Below the pieces are notes generated by a model. That model was not told where the DNA came from, did not search any database, and saw nothing but the letters and a program-made list of their open reading frames with translations. 64,000 nt of DNA from Massariosphaeria phaeospora. Its lineage: Eukaryota; Ascomycota; Dothideomycetes; Pleosporales. A program made the translations under genes and the position numbers. Position 1 is the stretch's first letter, and every line of letters begins with the position of its first letter. Shown piece after piece: positions 22,575 to 34,142 of the stretch. The DNA lies in the NCBI GenBank assembly GCA_011032825.1, contig JAADJZ010000007.1, positions 434,001-498,000 of the forward strand. The letters are read 5' to 3'.

Positions 22575-24181
22575 ATGCTCCGCCAAGCGCTTCATCGGCC
22601 ACTGAGGCCCTTCCGCTCCAACCATGACGCCGATACAGAGGAGACTGGAACCAACAGTAACAACACCGACCATACAGTCGAGAACGGGAAATCGCACGAA
22701 GAAGGAGAAAAGACTCCAGTCGGCTTTTGGGACCCCTCGCTGAAGCACGTCCGGAAGCGTGCCATCTCGAAATGGATCGTCACCACTCTCGTTTTGATGA
22801 CCTTTATACTGGGCGTGTTGTCCATATACTGGGGTGTCTTCTTCCGCGTAGAGACCCGGCTCAAGCATCTGCTTGTCTACGTTGTGGACTTTGACGGCGT
22901 CGCTCCATACGACACTGGAAACCCGCCTCTCGTCGGTCCAGCAATAGTGCAGCTGACGGAGAAAATGGTCCAATCCGGCCAACCCACTCTGGGCTTTGGG
23001 ACGAGACTACCATCAGAATTCAACAATGACCCGCTACAAGTGCGCCAGGCGGTGTACGACTGGGATGCCTGGGCGGCGATTATCATCAACCCGAACGCAA
23101 CGGCAATGTTGTACTCTGCGATCGCCACTGGAAACGCATCCTATGACCCTCTGGGGGCATGTCAACTTGTGTATCAGGATGCCCGGGATGACACGAACTG
23201 GTCCAATTTCATGTCTCCTATCATCAGCATGCTCATGACAGAGGCGCAGAGCACGGTCGGAACACTATGGGCGCAAAACATACTCCAGAATGCTTCAAAC
23301 CCAACGACACTTGCCAACATACAAGCTGTGCCCCAGGCCTTGAATCCCGCGATTGGCTTCTCACACTTCAATCTACGTCCAATGTATCCGTATACTACAC
23401 TGCCGGCCGTTAGTATCGGTCTTATCTATCTCATCATCATTTCCTTTTTCTCCTTCTCCTTCTACATGCCTATACACATGCAATATCTCAATCCGAAGGA
23501 CCACCCACCGCTCAAATTCCATCAACTCATCATCTGGCGGTGGTGTACGACAGTACTTGCCTACATCTTTCTCTCCTTGGCCTACTCGCTCATCTCCTTG
23601 GCTTTCCAAGTCAACTTCTCACACATGAACCCCGTAGCGTCTGAAACCCAAGTTACAAATATGGCCTATGACAACCCCATTGCATATGGACGCGGCACGT
23701 TCCTTGTGTACTGGGCCTTGAATTTCTGGGGCATGGTGGCTCTAGGTCTTGCTTGCGAGAACGTTGCCATGGTTGTTGGCCAACCTTGGATGGGGATGTG
23801 GCTGATCTTCTGGGTCATTACGAACGTCAGCACGAGTTTTTACGACATCGAGATTGCCCCTGGATTCTACCATTGGGGATATGCGTGGCCTCTGCACTCT
23901 GGTGAGTATTCTCGGCGATGCCGTCGGACCCTGTGCTAATATTTTGGTTACAGTTGTCGAAGCCAGCCGACAGATTCTATTTGATCTCCACTCTCGGATT
24001 GGTCTAGACTTCGGGATATTGATCGCTTGGGGTGCGGTCAATACAACATTGTTTCCAATATGCTGTTGGTTCCAACGTAAGTCAATCCGCCAGTACGTCA
24101 CTTTAATGAAAGTTCAAACAGTAACGTGTTCTAGGGTGGAAAACCCAGAGAAACGTTCACGAGTACTGGCCTATGGATTAA
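22575..24181 (+). CDS. SNG1: Sng1-like membrane protein (DUF3533)
   Basis: Three exons: 22575..23901, 23954..24076 and 24135..24181 (1497 nt, 498 aa). Topology: a polar N-terminus of ~60 residues; one helix (WIVTTLVLMTFILGVLSIYW); a ~230-residue extracytosolic region with LLVYVVDFDG and VYDWDAWAAIIINPNAT; then five C-terminal helices (for example SIGLIYLIIISFFSFSFY, VLAYIFLSLAYSLISLAF). This is the DUF3533/Sng1 architecture. In yeast Sng1 affects resistance to nitrosoguanidine and aminophospholipid distribution. The last exon encodes only ~15 residues (TQRNVHEYWPMD at the end). Start ATG 22575 was chosen because the frame above it has no ATG. Function beyond membrane localisation is inferred from the family. 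Confidence 0.85.
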
Positions 24182-25002
24182 AGTATGCTTCTCACTTCTG
24201 CAACAAAACTTTGATCAAATGGGGTTCGCGTGAGAAGGGATCCGGTCATGATCCATTGCCGATGCCACAATACCTCCTATGCTAGATACAATTGGGCTTT
24301 GTAAAAATAAAACCAAAACATTCACCTATTGCTCAAGTCTGCTATACTGTCCGGAGGATTGCTTGTATCCATCAGCAATGGATTCTAGTAGGTTGATGTG
24401 TGTGGTTGCCAGACCAGGTGCCAGATTTTCGTGTGCTGCACATTTTGACTACCTGAAGCTGAGGGGTCGGGTTAGAGCTCGCAATTGTTGGAAAAAAACT
24501 TTTGTTAGAGCTATATACCTATTCTATTGCGCCCATTGGAGGCGGCTGAATTCACTGTTAGGTTGACTTGTGCCTCCTTGCATCTGATTTACAGATTGAT
24601 TCCTTACACAGAGCTAGTGAAGGCAAGAGGGCATGGTTAAGGCTAGTAAAGCAACGAATTCTGTCACGAGCATGTTGTTCGAGTGAAATGAGGCAGCCTC
24701 GAGCTGAGACGCCCAGTTTTTGGAGTCCTTGTACTCGCATTCCGTAACTAAATCAGGCGATACGTCCATTAAGAGGCGAAAAGCCAGCAATTTGCAGTAT
24801 TAATGGAATGGGCCATACTCAAGTTGGTACAATTGAAGGATTTTCAGTATAAGTGGGCGTACATAAACGTGTGATTGTTCCATGCAGTCCCAACACGGTT
24901 TCCAACCATGAACAGATCCAGTCATAACAGCAAAATGGGCTAACGCCGAACACCGCCCATTTTCGCGAGAGAACAAAACAGACCCAGGCCCCGAATATCC
25001 GC
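24182..25002. other. intergenic between convergent SNG1 and NHP2
   Basis: No gene is supported. The region holds the two 3' untranslated regions. Open frames are short and interrupted. I see nothing repetitive. Confidence 0.4.
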
Positions 25003-25764
25003 CTACTTCCTCACGGAGTGACTCGCCTTGACAACAAGCTTCAACAGTTCGGCATATGCGTCGTCGAACTCCGAGGCATCGTCTTTGCTGATCTCCTTGG
25101 CCTTCTTGCTCGTCCGCTCCTTGGACACCATGACGACACTGGTGGGCCGCTTCGTCGCGCTGGCCTCGCCGAGTTCTGCCCGCGACTTGACGTATACGTA
25201 TGGGACGCTGTGGTCTTCACAGAGGACGGGGAGGTGCGAGATGACGTCCATGGGAGAGATGTCAGCGGCGATTATGACGATGGCGGTCGCGTTTGAGATG
25301 TCTGAGTTCGCGGGGCCGGTAACTTGCGACTTGCGGAGAGCCTTGACGACTTCCTTTACGCCGCGGCGGAGGGTTTTGCTTTTCGCGGCTAAGAGTGGAT
25401 GTTAGCATGCGCACCAAATTGTTTGACGGAAGGCGGATGTAGTAAGCAGCAACGTACACTTTTTGACAGTCCGGAGAATCTTCTTGACATCCTTGGTGTC
25501 CTCAGCAAGCGGAAATGCAAATGGTACGAGCGCGTCCCGCAGTGCCTCCTCGCCCATGATCGTATCGCCCGAGCTATCAATCTTCTTCACCATCGACGTC
25601 TCAGGCGACTTCTCGAGCTCGGCCTCCAGTGCATCAGCAATATCGCCACTGATCTTGGCCTTCTTCTCCTTCTTGACTTTCACAACACCGTCGACCTCGG
25701 CGCGCTTTTCCTTCTTCTCCTTTTTCTCCTTCTTAATCTTCTTCTCAGCCATCTCTTTAGCCAT
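25003..25764 (-). CDS. NHP2: H/ACA snoRNP protein Nhp2 (L7Ae family)
   Basis: Two exons, 25458..25764 and 25003..25388 (693 nt, 230 aa). The C-terminal ~125 residues are the L7Ae/Nhp2 RNA-binding domain: KTLRRGVKEVVKALRKS, then IVIIAADISPMDVISHLPVL and CEDHSVPYVYVKSRAELGEA. The L7Ae kink-turn loop residues are present. The first ~100 residues form a Lys-rich extension (KKEKKEKKEKR) longer than in yeast Nhp2 (156 aa), typical of filamentous fungi. The protein guides pseudouridylation of rRNA and is a telomerase RNP component in many eukaryotes. A second ATG five codons in (MAEKKIKKEKK) could also serve as start. Confidence 0.92.
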
Positions 25765-26810
25765 GGTGTCAGAGTCTGAATGACAGTGCTAGGTGATTCT
25801 GCGGGCGACGTGGGGTTGATAGGATGGAGGAAGCTGCGCAAGCTGGGCCGAGCTGTTCTGAGGGAACTTTTCGCTTCGAAATTTCGAGGTTGCAGGATTG
25901 CGCTAAGCGCTTCTGGGCACAAGCGCCTTGGCGTTCGTCCGCCGCACTCTCAATCAAGATAGATGTTAGGCAATCCTCTTGATCGCGTAGGCATTTTGCG
26001 ATAGGTAAACAGAATACAGGATACCTTTAGTTTTAGACGTCATCATCGTATCTAGCATAGTAGCTTCTCTAGAATAGAACTTGTACGGAGTACCAATAGA
26101 AAGAACTAAGTTTGGCGCACCCAATGGATTATAGCAGGGGGGGGATTTATCACAACACAAATCACCATGGTCATCTGCAGTTCAGATATCACGTGTTCAT
26201 CATAGGTGGATATAAAATACTAAATACCCCAAGACATAGCTATTTATACAGGACAGTTTTGAAACCGGAGCGCCACTGCAAGCCTCCGCCCCCTCGTCTC
26301 TATGAGGATAAATGAAACAGGAGAGAAGTGGTATATGCAGTAGCAGATCAACCCAGAGAGCAGCAAAATGTTCGAGATGAGACAGAGAAGAGACAAAACA
26401 TTACGAAGTGCGGCAAGTCAAAGCTTGTAGTAACCAGGGTGAGAATGACGCGCTTGGGGCCAGCCTCTAGAATCCAGCAAACGAGAGGGTATGAGAGAGA
26501 GTAGGAAAGATATTAGTGCGGCCCCCAGGACCCACGGAAAAAGTCCGAGGCCGAGTCCAGTGTAGAGACTGCACTAGACCGCCCCAGTTCGCCATGATGA
26601 CCCCGCTCTTAGAAAGATAAGTAGAGAGATTACCGCACTCGGTATGCGGCAGGTAAAGCGTACTAACCGAACTCCAAGCCATGCTCCCACATGCAGATAG
26701 GAGATGACGAAGAACGGAATGGTGATCCCAGTCTAGTGTAAAGTGGTAGCAGAAAGAAAAGCACGGGAGATCGTTAGTCGTTATAAGCCGCCATTAGATG
26801 TTGCACACTA
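25765..26810. other. intergenic (NHP2 promoter, TF 3' region)
   Basis: Contains copy C of the dispersed repeat (25962-26078) about 200 bp upstream of the NHP2 start. The remainder has no supported gene. A G-run GGGGGGG lies at 26139-26145. Confidence 0.45.
25962..26078. repeat. dispersed MITE-like repeat, copy C
   Basis: Blocks GGCAATCCTCTTGATCGCGTA, TTTTGCGATAGGTAAACAG and ATCGTATCTAGCATAGTAG appear in the same order and spacing as in copy A. Terminal inverted repeats are not clear. Confidence 0.55.
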
Positions 26811-29523
26811 CTAGTATGCCACTTGCATCTCCAGAACTTGAACGCCGCCGGTAGCCATGGAAGGTGTGGTAGAGCCAGAGCGCGAGGACATGGCATCCTC
26901 GTACCCGACCAGGGCCTGGGAATGGAGCTTGAATGCTTCTCCCATAAGCTTGGTAATGCTGCGGCTGTGTTAGTGAGGAAGGAAAGAAGCTTGAGAACGA
27001 TACATACCCCCAAACCACAACCTCGTCAATCATGCTTCCCCAAAGTCTAGCCACTGTGGAGCTTAGTTTGGCACCGTAGACATCGACCGAATCGTCATCG
27101 AAGAGATTTCGTAGCTTGTTGTACATGGCGAGTTCTTCTTCGGTCGCAGGCTCTTCATCATGTTCCAGACGGTAGAGCCAAAGTGTAAGAATAACCATCA
27201 GATCCATTCCCGTGAGAGGATGCTCAATGCTCCAATTGGTAGCCGAAGTTCGGGCCACCCATCGGATTCCTTGCAGTGCTGCAACTTCGATGCAATCAAA
27301 GCATTCTTGGATAACCTTGATCATCTCCTGCGATCGCTGCACCTTATCACGGGCGTTCGTCATTGCTGCAGCAACTTCGTACGAATCATGGTAACGGAGC
27401 GCTTCCTGCACCGACTTTAAGTCAACCACAAGACGCGCACGGGTGTTCCTGTACATAGCCATTGCGTTGAAGATCAGCGGATGACCCTTGTGCGGGGCGC
27501 TCAGCTGGACCACGACCGTCTCAGGCTCGCATAATTCAAGTGACTTCTCCCAGGTCTCTAATGCGAGTCTGAGTTTGTACTCGGTCACAACATCTTGAAG
27601 CGCTTCAGGACTCCGTTTATGGTACCATACTTCCAGGAAGAGTGCATTAATCATCACACGAGTTGCAAACGCGCTATAGCGGGCAGACTCTCCCTGGAAC
27701 AGGTTATCGTGGGCCTGTCGGAAGGTGATGATCTTGGATGCCGCGATACTCTCTCGCCAGGACTCTTCATCAGATACCTCCATTGTCCAAAGCGTCTCGG
27801 AAGATGGGAGCTCGAGTGTGTCGAACTCATTGAATCCCATGGCGGGTGTATGATTGTAGGTCAAGGTCAACATGCCAAAGAAGATGTAGACAGCATAGTA
27901 CGTGCGGCGACATTGCTCGTCTACAACCCACTCCTCATGGGTAGGCTGTGCTCCTTCGCGGGCCTCAGCACGGAGCTTGAGTTCGTAGCGATTTCCAGCA
28001 ACCATCTATACGGCTTAGCGCGGGTCGAACAGAACGTAGGTAGGATCACTTACGTTAGCGAGCAGACTCTTGATCGAGCACGCCCATTCGAGGCCTTTAG
28101 GGTCACCACTCCAGCTGGCGAAGATCATGTTCAGGAGTGTTCCCTGCATGGTCCAGAGTGGGCATTTTCTGGAGCTGAAATTCTCCTTGTTCTGTAAAAA
28201 TTGGTTGACCAACACTTTCGACCCGATGTGGAGCATGTATGCCTGATCCTGGTCGAAAATGTACAGCGCTCCGATCGACAGAACAGCAAGGAGAAGCGGC
28301 GCGGCCACTTCGGTGGGTTGGAACGTCGCAGGATGCAAGAACGGTAAGTGATGATGAAAGAGATCGAAATACGTCTTGAGTAGGCGATTCAGAGTGTTGA
28401 GGGTGGGTAAGTGAAAGGTATCTAGCAAAGCATTCTCGCTGTCAGACTGCTTAATGTTTTCATAGATCTTAGCACATTGTTCCTCGGACTCAATTTGTGG
28501 TGCCTTTGTCATTGTTAATGCTTGGCTTGGACCAGGGGATCTGCGATAGTCGACTGGCGAAACGGGGCCCAGCATGGACGGGTAGGGAGAGAGGGCACCA
28601 GGGGTACCTAGGCCAGATACGGCGACCGAGCTGTTCATCGACTGGAAAGAGGGCGGCAGCGCGTCACTACCCGACATTTGACGGTCCATTATCGGAGGCA
28701 GCTGATGAGGATGCGAGTTGAGAGCGCTCGCGCTGTTAAAGGCGGGATGTGAATCCTGCGACCCCATCGTGTGTTGCTTGTGATCGGCCACGGAGTTGGG
28801 TACCATGGAATCGCCCCATGGCATCTGTGGCAACGACATCTGACCGGGCGCATTGTACGCGACGGCAGGCTCGAGTAGTGACGGGCCGTTCGGCGAGATG
28901 ACGGTGTCTTGCGCGTCGATGGCGATCTCAGGCTCCTGACTCGCCATCGCCTTGTGATGGAAGTCGGTCATCAGCATCGCAGCCGTCTCGATATCAACCA
29001 TGCCATCGCTGCTGGCCTCGATTTGTTCGAGTGTGGCCGTATCCAGCGGGATGGAGGCTTTGGAGGGGCCCGAGCCGGAGACGTCGGGCGCCTTCGTGGC
29101 CGTCCGCCGCTTCACTTCGCTGTGTAGAGGGACGCCACCGTCTTTGGCGTGCACGGTGCGGTCGTGGCGGAGTAGCAGGTCGCGGCGCACGAAGGTGCTG
29201 CGGCACTTGAGGCACTTGAAAGGTCGCTCTTTTGTGTCTGTTGGTGAGGGGCAGTTAGCAACGGTGTCTGTCTTCCCCGCAGCGCGCCCACCTCGCGCCT
29301 CGTCCCGCATCAACAACGCAGCTGCAGCTCCGAATTTGGCGAGCTCCATCGCAAAACAACAAAAAGACTTACGCGAACGTTCGTGCCGGCTGCGATGCTC
29401 GCTCCGGCTGAAGGCGCGATTGCAGAACTGGCACTTGTACTTCTTCTCAGGCGCTGAGCCGGACTTGCGAGTCGTGGCGGGCGACGAGGTCGCAGACGCG
29501 AGGGTCATGTCGGCGGAGGGCAT
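26811..29523 (-). CDS. C2H2 zinc finger + fungal-specific TF domain regulator
   Basis: Four exons: 29373..29523, 28054..29237, 27008..28005 and 26811..26958 (2481 nt, 826 aa). Two adjacent C2H2 fingers: C31-x2-C34-x12-H47-x3-H51 (KCQFCNRAFSRSEHRSRH) and C59-x2-C62-x12-H75-x4-H80 (KCLKCRSTFVRRDLLLRH). Intron 1 interrupts the codon of H51, and the linker TKERPFKC follows. The C-terminal half is a fungal transcription factor domain (PF04082-like) with FDLFHHHLPFLHPATF, DEQCRRTYYAVYIFFGMLTL and a helical remainder. The middle is Ser/Pro/Gln-rich. This C2H2 plus fungal_trans layout resembles AmdX/Klf1-type regulators; target genes are unknown. The frame opens upstream at 29664 without an ATG, so a further 5' exon is possible. 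The C-terminal exon frame was chosen because it yields the natural end KLHSQALVGYEDAMSSRSG. Confidence 0.85.
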
Positions 29524-30653
29524 ATGCACCGGATCGAATCCCTGGTAGCTCGGACCGTGGAGGAGAGATTGTCTTGCCGGCCGAGGGCGCGCGGGTGTCA
29601 AATCGGGGAGGGTTGGGCGGAGTGGCACTGGCAGGTGTTCGCTTTCATTCCGTGTGGTCGACACGCGCAGTCAGGAACAGCACCGGGCGGTCCGGTGGCG
29701 AGGATGGGCAGATGAGGCGACTTGGTCGGCCGGGGGAAGTGCGCGATGGGAGACAGGTAGTGATGGAGCGGGATGGATGAGATGGACGGACGGCTCTGGA
29801 GTTTTGTTCGCTTAGCTGCCGGATAGGGGAGAGGGCTTTGGCTTTCGCTGCAGAAAACGAGGGGCAGCGCTGAGCGGCCAGCAACAGCGTCTGACTAAGG
29901 CGTCGCCCCGGTGCCCACTTCCACTGCCCAGCCACACGCTTGGAACGAGGCGACCTGGCGGGCACAGGCCAGCAGCAGCCCGGCCGTCGTTGGAGACCGC
30001 GGGAGTGTATCGTCGCGCGCAAGAGAGGGGTTGCGCAGTGCTGTTCTGATGTGATTCCTGCTGACTGCGCGCGCGGCCTCTGCTGTGGGCGGTCGCGCAT
30101 CTTGACGGCGCCCTCACTCCCTCGCCGGGTGATCAAGTCGCTCGCAGCCTGCGCGAACGCCCAAGTGTCTATCCTCGCCAGCTCTACGTAGTGACGGCGC
30201 ACTTGACCGCGAGTCTGCACCATGGCCACCCGGCAGCCAACCATTCGCCGTGCAGGCTCTACACAGGAAAAGATACGTACTCTCTCGTACGTGGGGTCCT
30301 GGGGTCCTGCAAGACCCAGGCGCCGCTCGGCCTCACAGTCTCTGCGCTGTGCGACCGCGCCGTCAGCGGCAGCGCACTCCCATCACCGCCAGTCCACGGC
30401 AGCGTGCAAAAGAGCGGTATGAGCTATCCTGACGGTGTTCCTCTTAGAGGCGTGGGCTATCGAACACTGCCGGGTCGCAGATGCATCTTCACACCGCCTC
30501 GCGTATTGCTGCATTGGGGCATAAGTTACGTGGACTGGAATACGTAAGGAGGGGCTTATGTGGCTTGCTTTTGTCCCCCGCCAGCCCACTTCTTCCCACT
30601 CTCATCTGCGTCGCACTGACAATGACGACGGTTGGAAAAGGGGAAACAAGCCC
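29524..30653. promoter_or_regulatory. TF upstream region, GC-rich
   Basis: Long upstream region of the zinc-finger gene. It is GC-rich up to about 30500 with several overlapping open frames that lack ATG starts or domains. It presumably holds the promoter and a long 5' untranslated region. No repeats were recognised until the transposon-like element at 30654. Confidence 0.4.
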
Positions 30654-31296
30654 GAGGCTACATGTCATCCATACGTGGGTAGCGAGAGATAACCTTAGAA
30701 TCAGCGCCCAAGTCAGCCGACCCTTAACTAGTACTAATTTAGTAATTCTTATCTAAACACGTTTAAATTTCTAACTTATATTTTTAAAGATAGTTCTGTC
30801 TAATTAATAATGTTTTCTTTAAACTATTCTACACATGTTTACTCTAACTCTATTTTAACTCTATTCTAATATATCTCTCTCCTTTTACTTTATTCTAACT
30901 TTAATGTTGTTATAACTAACTATATATATAACGTTAGTTATATATATTTACCCTATATTAACCCTATATTAACTCTAATATATTCGAAGATAACTTCTAA
31001 ATTTCTCTTCAAAATTCAAGACAGATTTTTTAAACACGTTCTAAACATATTCTAAACTAGTTTAAAGAAAACCTTATTAATTAGACAAAACTATCTTTAA
31101 AAATACAACTTAGAAATTTAAACGTGTTTAGAACTAGTTTAAGATAGTACCTATACTAGTATATAATAGGAAGTACGCTATACCTAATTGTCTAACCTAA
31201 CTTGACCTAAGTCTCTGGGCGCGCAACGCTAACCTACATATGTATGTTAGACCTAGGTTATCTCTCGCTACCCACGTACGGATGACCTGCAACCTG
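30654..31296. mobile_element. long-TIR fold-back MITE (MULE-like), AT-rich
   Basis: The 643-bp element is flanked by a perfect 9-bp direct repeat AACAAGCCC (30645..30653 and 31297..31305). Its outer ends are inverted repeats: 30654-30695 against 31255-31296 match at about 37 of 42 positions, sharing CGTGGGTAGCGAGAGATAAC exactly. A second pair of inverted arms lies inside (about 30754-30826 against 31058-31131), containing TTAAAGATAGTT and TCTAATTAATAA and their complements. The interior is strongly AT-rich and has no coding frame. A 9-bp duplication with long inverted repeats is typical of Mutator-like (MULE) non-autonomous elements. AT-enrichment with transition differences between the arms fits RIP. 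An internal palindrome around CTACATATGTATG (31234-31246) is also present. Confidence 0.85.
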
Positions 31297-31305
31297 AACA
31301 AGCCC

Positions 31306-32254
31306 TCTGTTTACACACAATGACGCCGGGCGACCACTCCAAATCTTACCAACACCACCGCCGCCACGAGTAACACCACGCCCGCTGGGGGACGATCGCC
31401 GGCTTCTTTACTCGTTCCTGACGCACCGTATCCATAGCAGCGGGCTAGGATCACCTTCCCCGGACCCACCGCCTTAATTAGCTCCGTCTACGGCTTCACG
31501 CTTGCATACGCTGCCAGCAGAGCTTCCCTGGCGCGATGCTGTTCAGACTCCAGATAACAGCAAGGAGCGGCACATTATCTCCAACAAAACCTGTCGCGCG
31601 GCCGCGACGACGACGCTCAGGCGAAGAACAGACACCAACGATGCACACCTGGTCAGCAGCAATTTGGACCCCCGCTGCTATGCCCCGCCTAGCTTCAAGG
31701 ATGTTGGACAACCCTTGACCCTGGCTGGACATGCAGCAACAGTAAACGCCGTCGCCGTCGCCGAGCTACCTACGCTGCCAGTAAAAAAGCGAATAACTCG
31801 GACTGCCTCTCACCGCGACGCCCTACGAGCGATTACTGATGAGACAGGAACAACACAACTTGCTGGCAGCGGGTGGTGCTGTAACCCCTCTTCCGACCTT
31901 CCACTATCAGGATGGGTTTGCTTTTGGGAAACCCCCGCGCTAGAAGTGCTCTAGAAGAAAGGGCCACTTCGCGCTCCTTGTTTCAGGTCGATGGCTTGTC
32001 GACACGAGGCGGATCGCTGCCGCACGCCGTGGCCCTGGAAACGACCACGCAACCTGAAATTGGTGAGGCGAACAAAGCTTTGCTAGTCATCAGATATTGC
32101 CGTGTCGTCCCCTCAATGTTGCCAAATGTTGCGACGGATAGATGGCGGCGGAGAGTATACCTGCAGTTCGTAGGTGCCACATACCGAACTTGCTTCCAAG
32201 GCTTGAACCATATGCGAACGGCTCCAGATATGGGTACTAATCTTCCGCACATTC
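31306..32254. other. inter-element segment, no gene supported
   Basis: Overlapping open frames exist on both strands (for example 31502-31954 and 31912-32358 on +), but none has a recognisable domain and amino-acid composition is not protein-like. The segment lies between two transposon-derived insertions. It might be remnant coding or 5' regulatory sequence, but I cannot support a gene. Confidence 0.35.
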
Positions 32255-32263
32255 GTGTTGGAA

Positions 32264-32600
32264 GGCACTTGTTAACGCGCCCCCCAGTTAAGCAATACCG
32301 AGCCCCCCAGTTAACTAATCGGGTAAGTAAAATACAGAGTCATCCTAGAGGCACCTGAGGAGATTTTAATGTTGCCTTTTGCACCTTGCCGCTGCCTCCG
32401 CTGCCTCTGTGGGTGCCTCTGGGGGTGCCTCTGTAGCGCCTCTGTGGGTGCCTCTGTAGCGCCTCTGTGGGTGCCTCTATGGGTGCCTCTGTAGGTGCCT
32501 CCTACGCTAGGGATGATAAGATTACATGAGTTGTTTAGTACGCGCGTTGGTCAGCTCGCTTTACCCGATTAGTTAACTGGGGGGCGCGTTAACAAGTGCC
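32264..32600. mobile_element. short TIR element with 9-bp TSD and internal minisatellite
   Basis: The 337-bp element is flanked by a perfect 9-bp direct repeat GTGTTGGAA (32255..32263 and 32601..32609). The right terminus (32561..32600, 40 bp) is the inverted complement of the left terminus, which starts GGCACTTGTTAACGCGCCCC. The left arm has a 23-bp internal duplication of the CCCCCCAGTTAA block before CTAATCGGGTAA. The interior carries the minisatellite at 32391-32505. It has no coding capacity. The TSD length again suggests a Mutator-like non-autonomous insertion; the termini differ from the 30654 element, so it is a separate family. Confidence 0.88.
32391..32505. repeat. minisatellite, ~11-12 bp unit
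   Basis: About nine head-to-tail copies of a unit like GTGCCTCTGTGG or GCGCCTCTGTAG. The unit alternates between GGGTGCCTCTG and TAGCGCCTCTG. It lies entirely inside the 32264-32600 insertion, so it moved with the element or expanded after insertion. Confidence 0.8.
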
Positions 32601-32804
32601 GTGTTGGAATTGGTGCGACTACGGTTCTTGCCCATCCTCAGTAGTACCGTCGCAGAAGTGGCTTCCGTTTCCACGCGAGAGCTTGGGCAGGTTTCGGAAA
32701 GTTGTGCGCAGTAGTACACTTCTCATCGGTCCTTTTAACAACGCAGGTACTTCTCTTACTCTTTGAGAAAGAATCCTAGTCTATGTCAAACCACCTCTGG
32801 CTCC

Positions 32805-32976
32805 CCTCTGGCGAGATTCGTTGCCGATAAAGAAGACTTTCAGCGATCCTCTCGACAGACCAGGAATTTTTAGCGACAGAAAGACAGTCTACGGAGTCTT
32901 TACAAAGCCCTGCATCTTTAGTATAATAGATTAGGCTTATGGTTTCTAGGTGCGCCGCAAGAATTCTGCCAGGCGG
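32805..32976. repeat. dispersed MITE-like repeat, copy D
   Basis: The most complete copy. Left end CTGGCGAGATTCG is followed by GCCGATAAAGAAGACTTT and CAGCGATCCTCTCGACAGA. Centre blocks are GAATTTTTAGCGACAG and TTTACAAAGCCCTGCATCTTTAG. The right end is AGGTGCGCC..GAATTCTGCCAGG, which is the complement of the left end consensus CCTGGCAGAATTC. About 170 bp long, with no coding capacity. Confidence 0.7.
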
Positions 32977-34142
32977 GTACTAGCTTAGATAGATGTTGAG
33001 AGTCATTTTCTCATTGCCTTAAGACTTGTGACTCTCGCTGATATTCCCGTTCAGATTCTCTACAGAATACTCCGTATTGTGTACCATGTATAAACCATCA
33101 ATTTCTTCTACAGAGTTTCCAGATGATCGACGAAATCTGGGGCTGTATGAATGGAGTAGGTGGATGGGTAGATTGTACGGCGAACCTACTAAGCTCAGAA
33201 TCCTCTATAGGTGAGGCGCCTCTAGGAATGTTTGGAAAGTCTACATTCTCTCTGAGTACTGGTGTTGCACGTCTTCTTCATGGCTTTGTTCGCATATGCG
33301 GGAAGTTGAGGCATTGCAATTGGTTGGAACGCGCCCGAATGCCGAGAATTCTAACGGGTGCTGCCCGACCGTAGACATTATTGGACATTTGGACACAGTG
33401 GAAGTGAGTGGAAGCGCGTCGCAGAACATGTCTGATTGTTCTTTGACAGGTTCTGTCTTGCAAACAATGAAAAGACGGCTGTTTGTTCGTGTCGGAATCG
33501 CCAGCCCTACAGGCAGCAGGCGGCTTACCCGCGGACATTGTACGAGTACACGAAATCAGGCAGTCGGAGTCCGTTAATGCCACGCCTTGTTAGTCTATGA
33601 AGGATGCTCTTGGGTAGTAGGTAGTCCTGAGATACTCTAATCAGTAAGATTTTACCCAGATCACGTGCCAGCTCTAGCCTGCCCGCCCTCCGGAGTGCAC
33701 TGGGCACGCGCAGCGCCTCCCTGCATCTCACGACCTCGAGGTCTCCTTCAGCGACGCTCGCAGGCGCTGCCATATCTCTCGTCGTTCGTCCTTGATTACC
33801 CATCTACTTGTACATCGAGTGCCCGCTTTGGGTCCCCATTTGCTGTATTCATTTCCCTAGGCTCGAATGTCAAGGTCCTAATCCGTCTTTCGCGCCCAGG
33901 CGCTGCCATACGCAGCCCAATTGCGTCCCTCGCTCCAACGACGCAACCCCGGCCATAATACGCCGACAACATCTATATTTGGGGTCGGTCGCGTCGCAGG
34001 GCCAGATACTCCAGAGTCCGACGGCTTCGAGCTCTCGACCTCGATCTGCGACCACATCGGAGGTACACCCACGGCACTCAGAATCAAAGAACACGCGTTC
34101 ACCTAACCCCCCGTCCGCGTTGCGACGATCGCACCTCCCGCC
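32977..34142. promoter_or_regulatory. upstream region of the Ras exchange factor
   Basis: No supported gene. The last ~450 bp before the 34143 ATG is C/T-rich and probably includes the promoter and a long 5' untranslated region, common for fungal signalling genes. Open frames here have no domain. Confidence 0.4.

Noticed and set aside
29524..29664. Start of the zinc-finger regulator at 29664
   Set aside because: That frame begins with GTG after an in-frame stop; the first ATG is 29523. An upstream exon remains possible.
31502..32358. Possible coding region between the two transposon-like elements
   Set aside because: Composition is not protein-like, no domain is recognisable, and the right end runs into the 32264 insertion.
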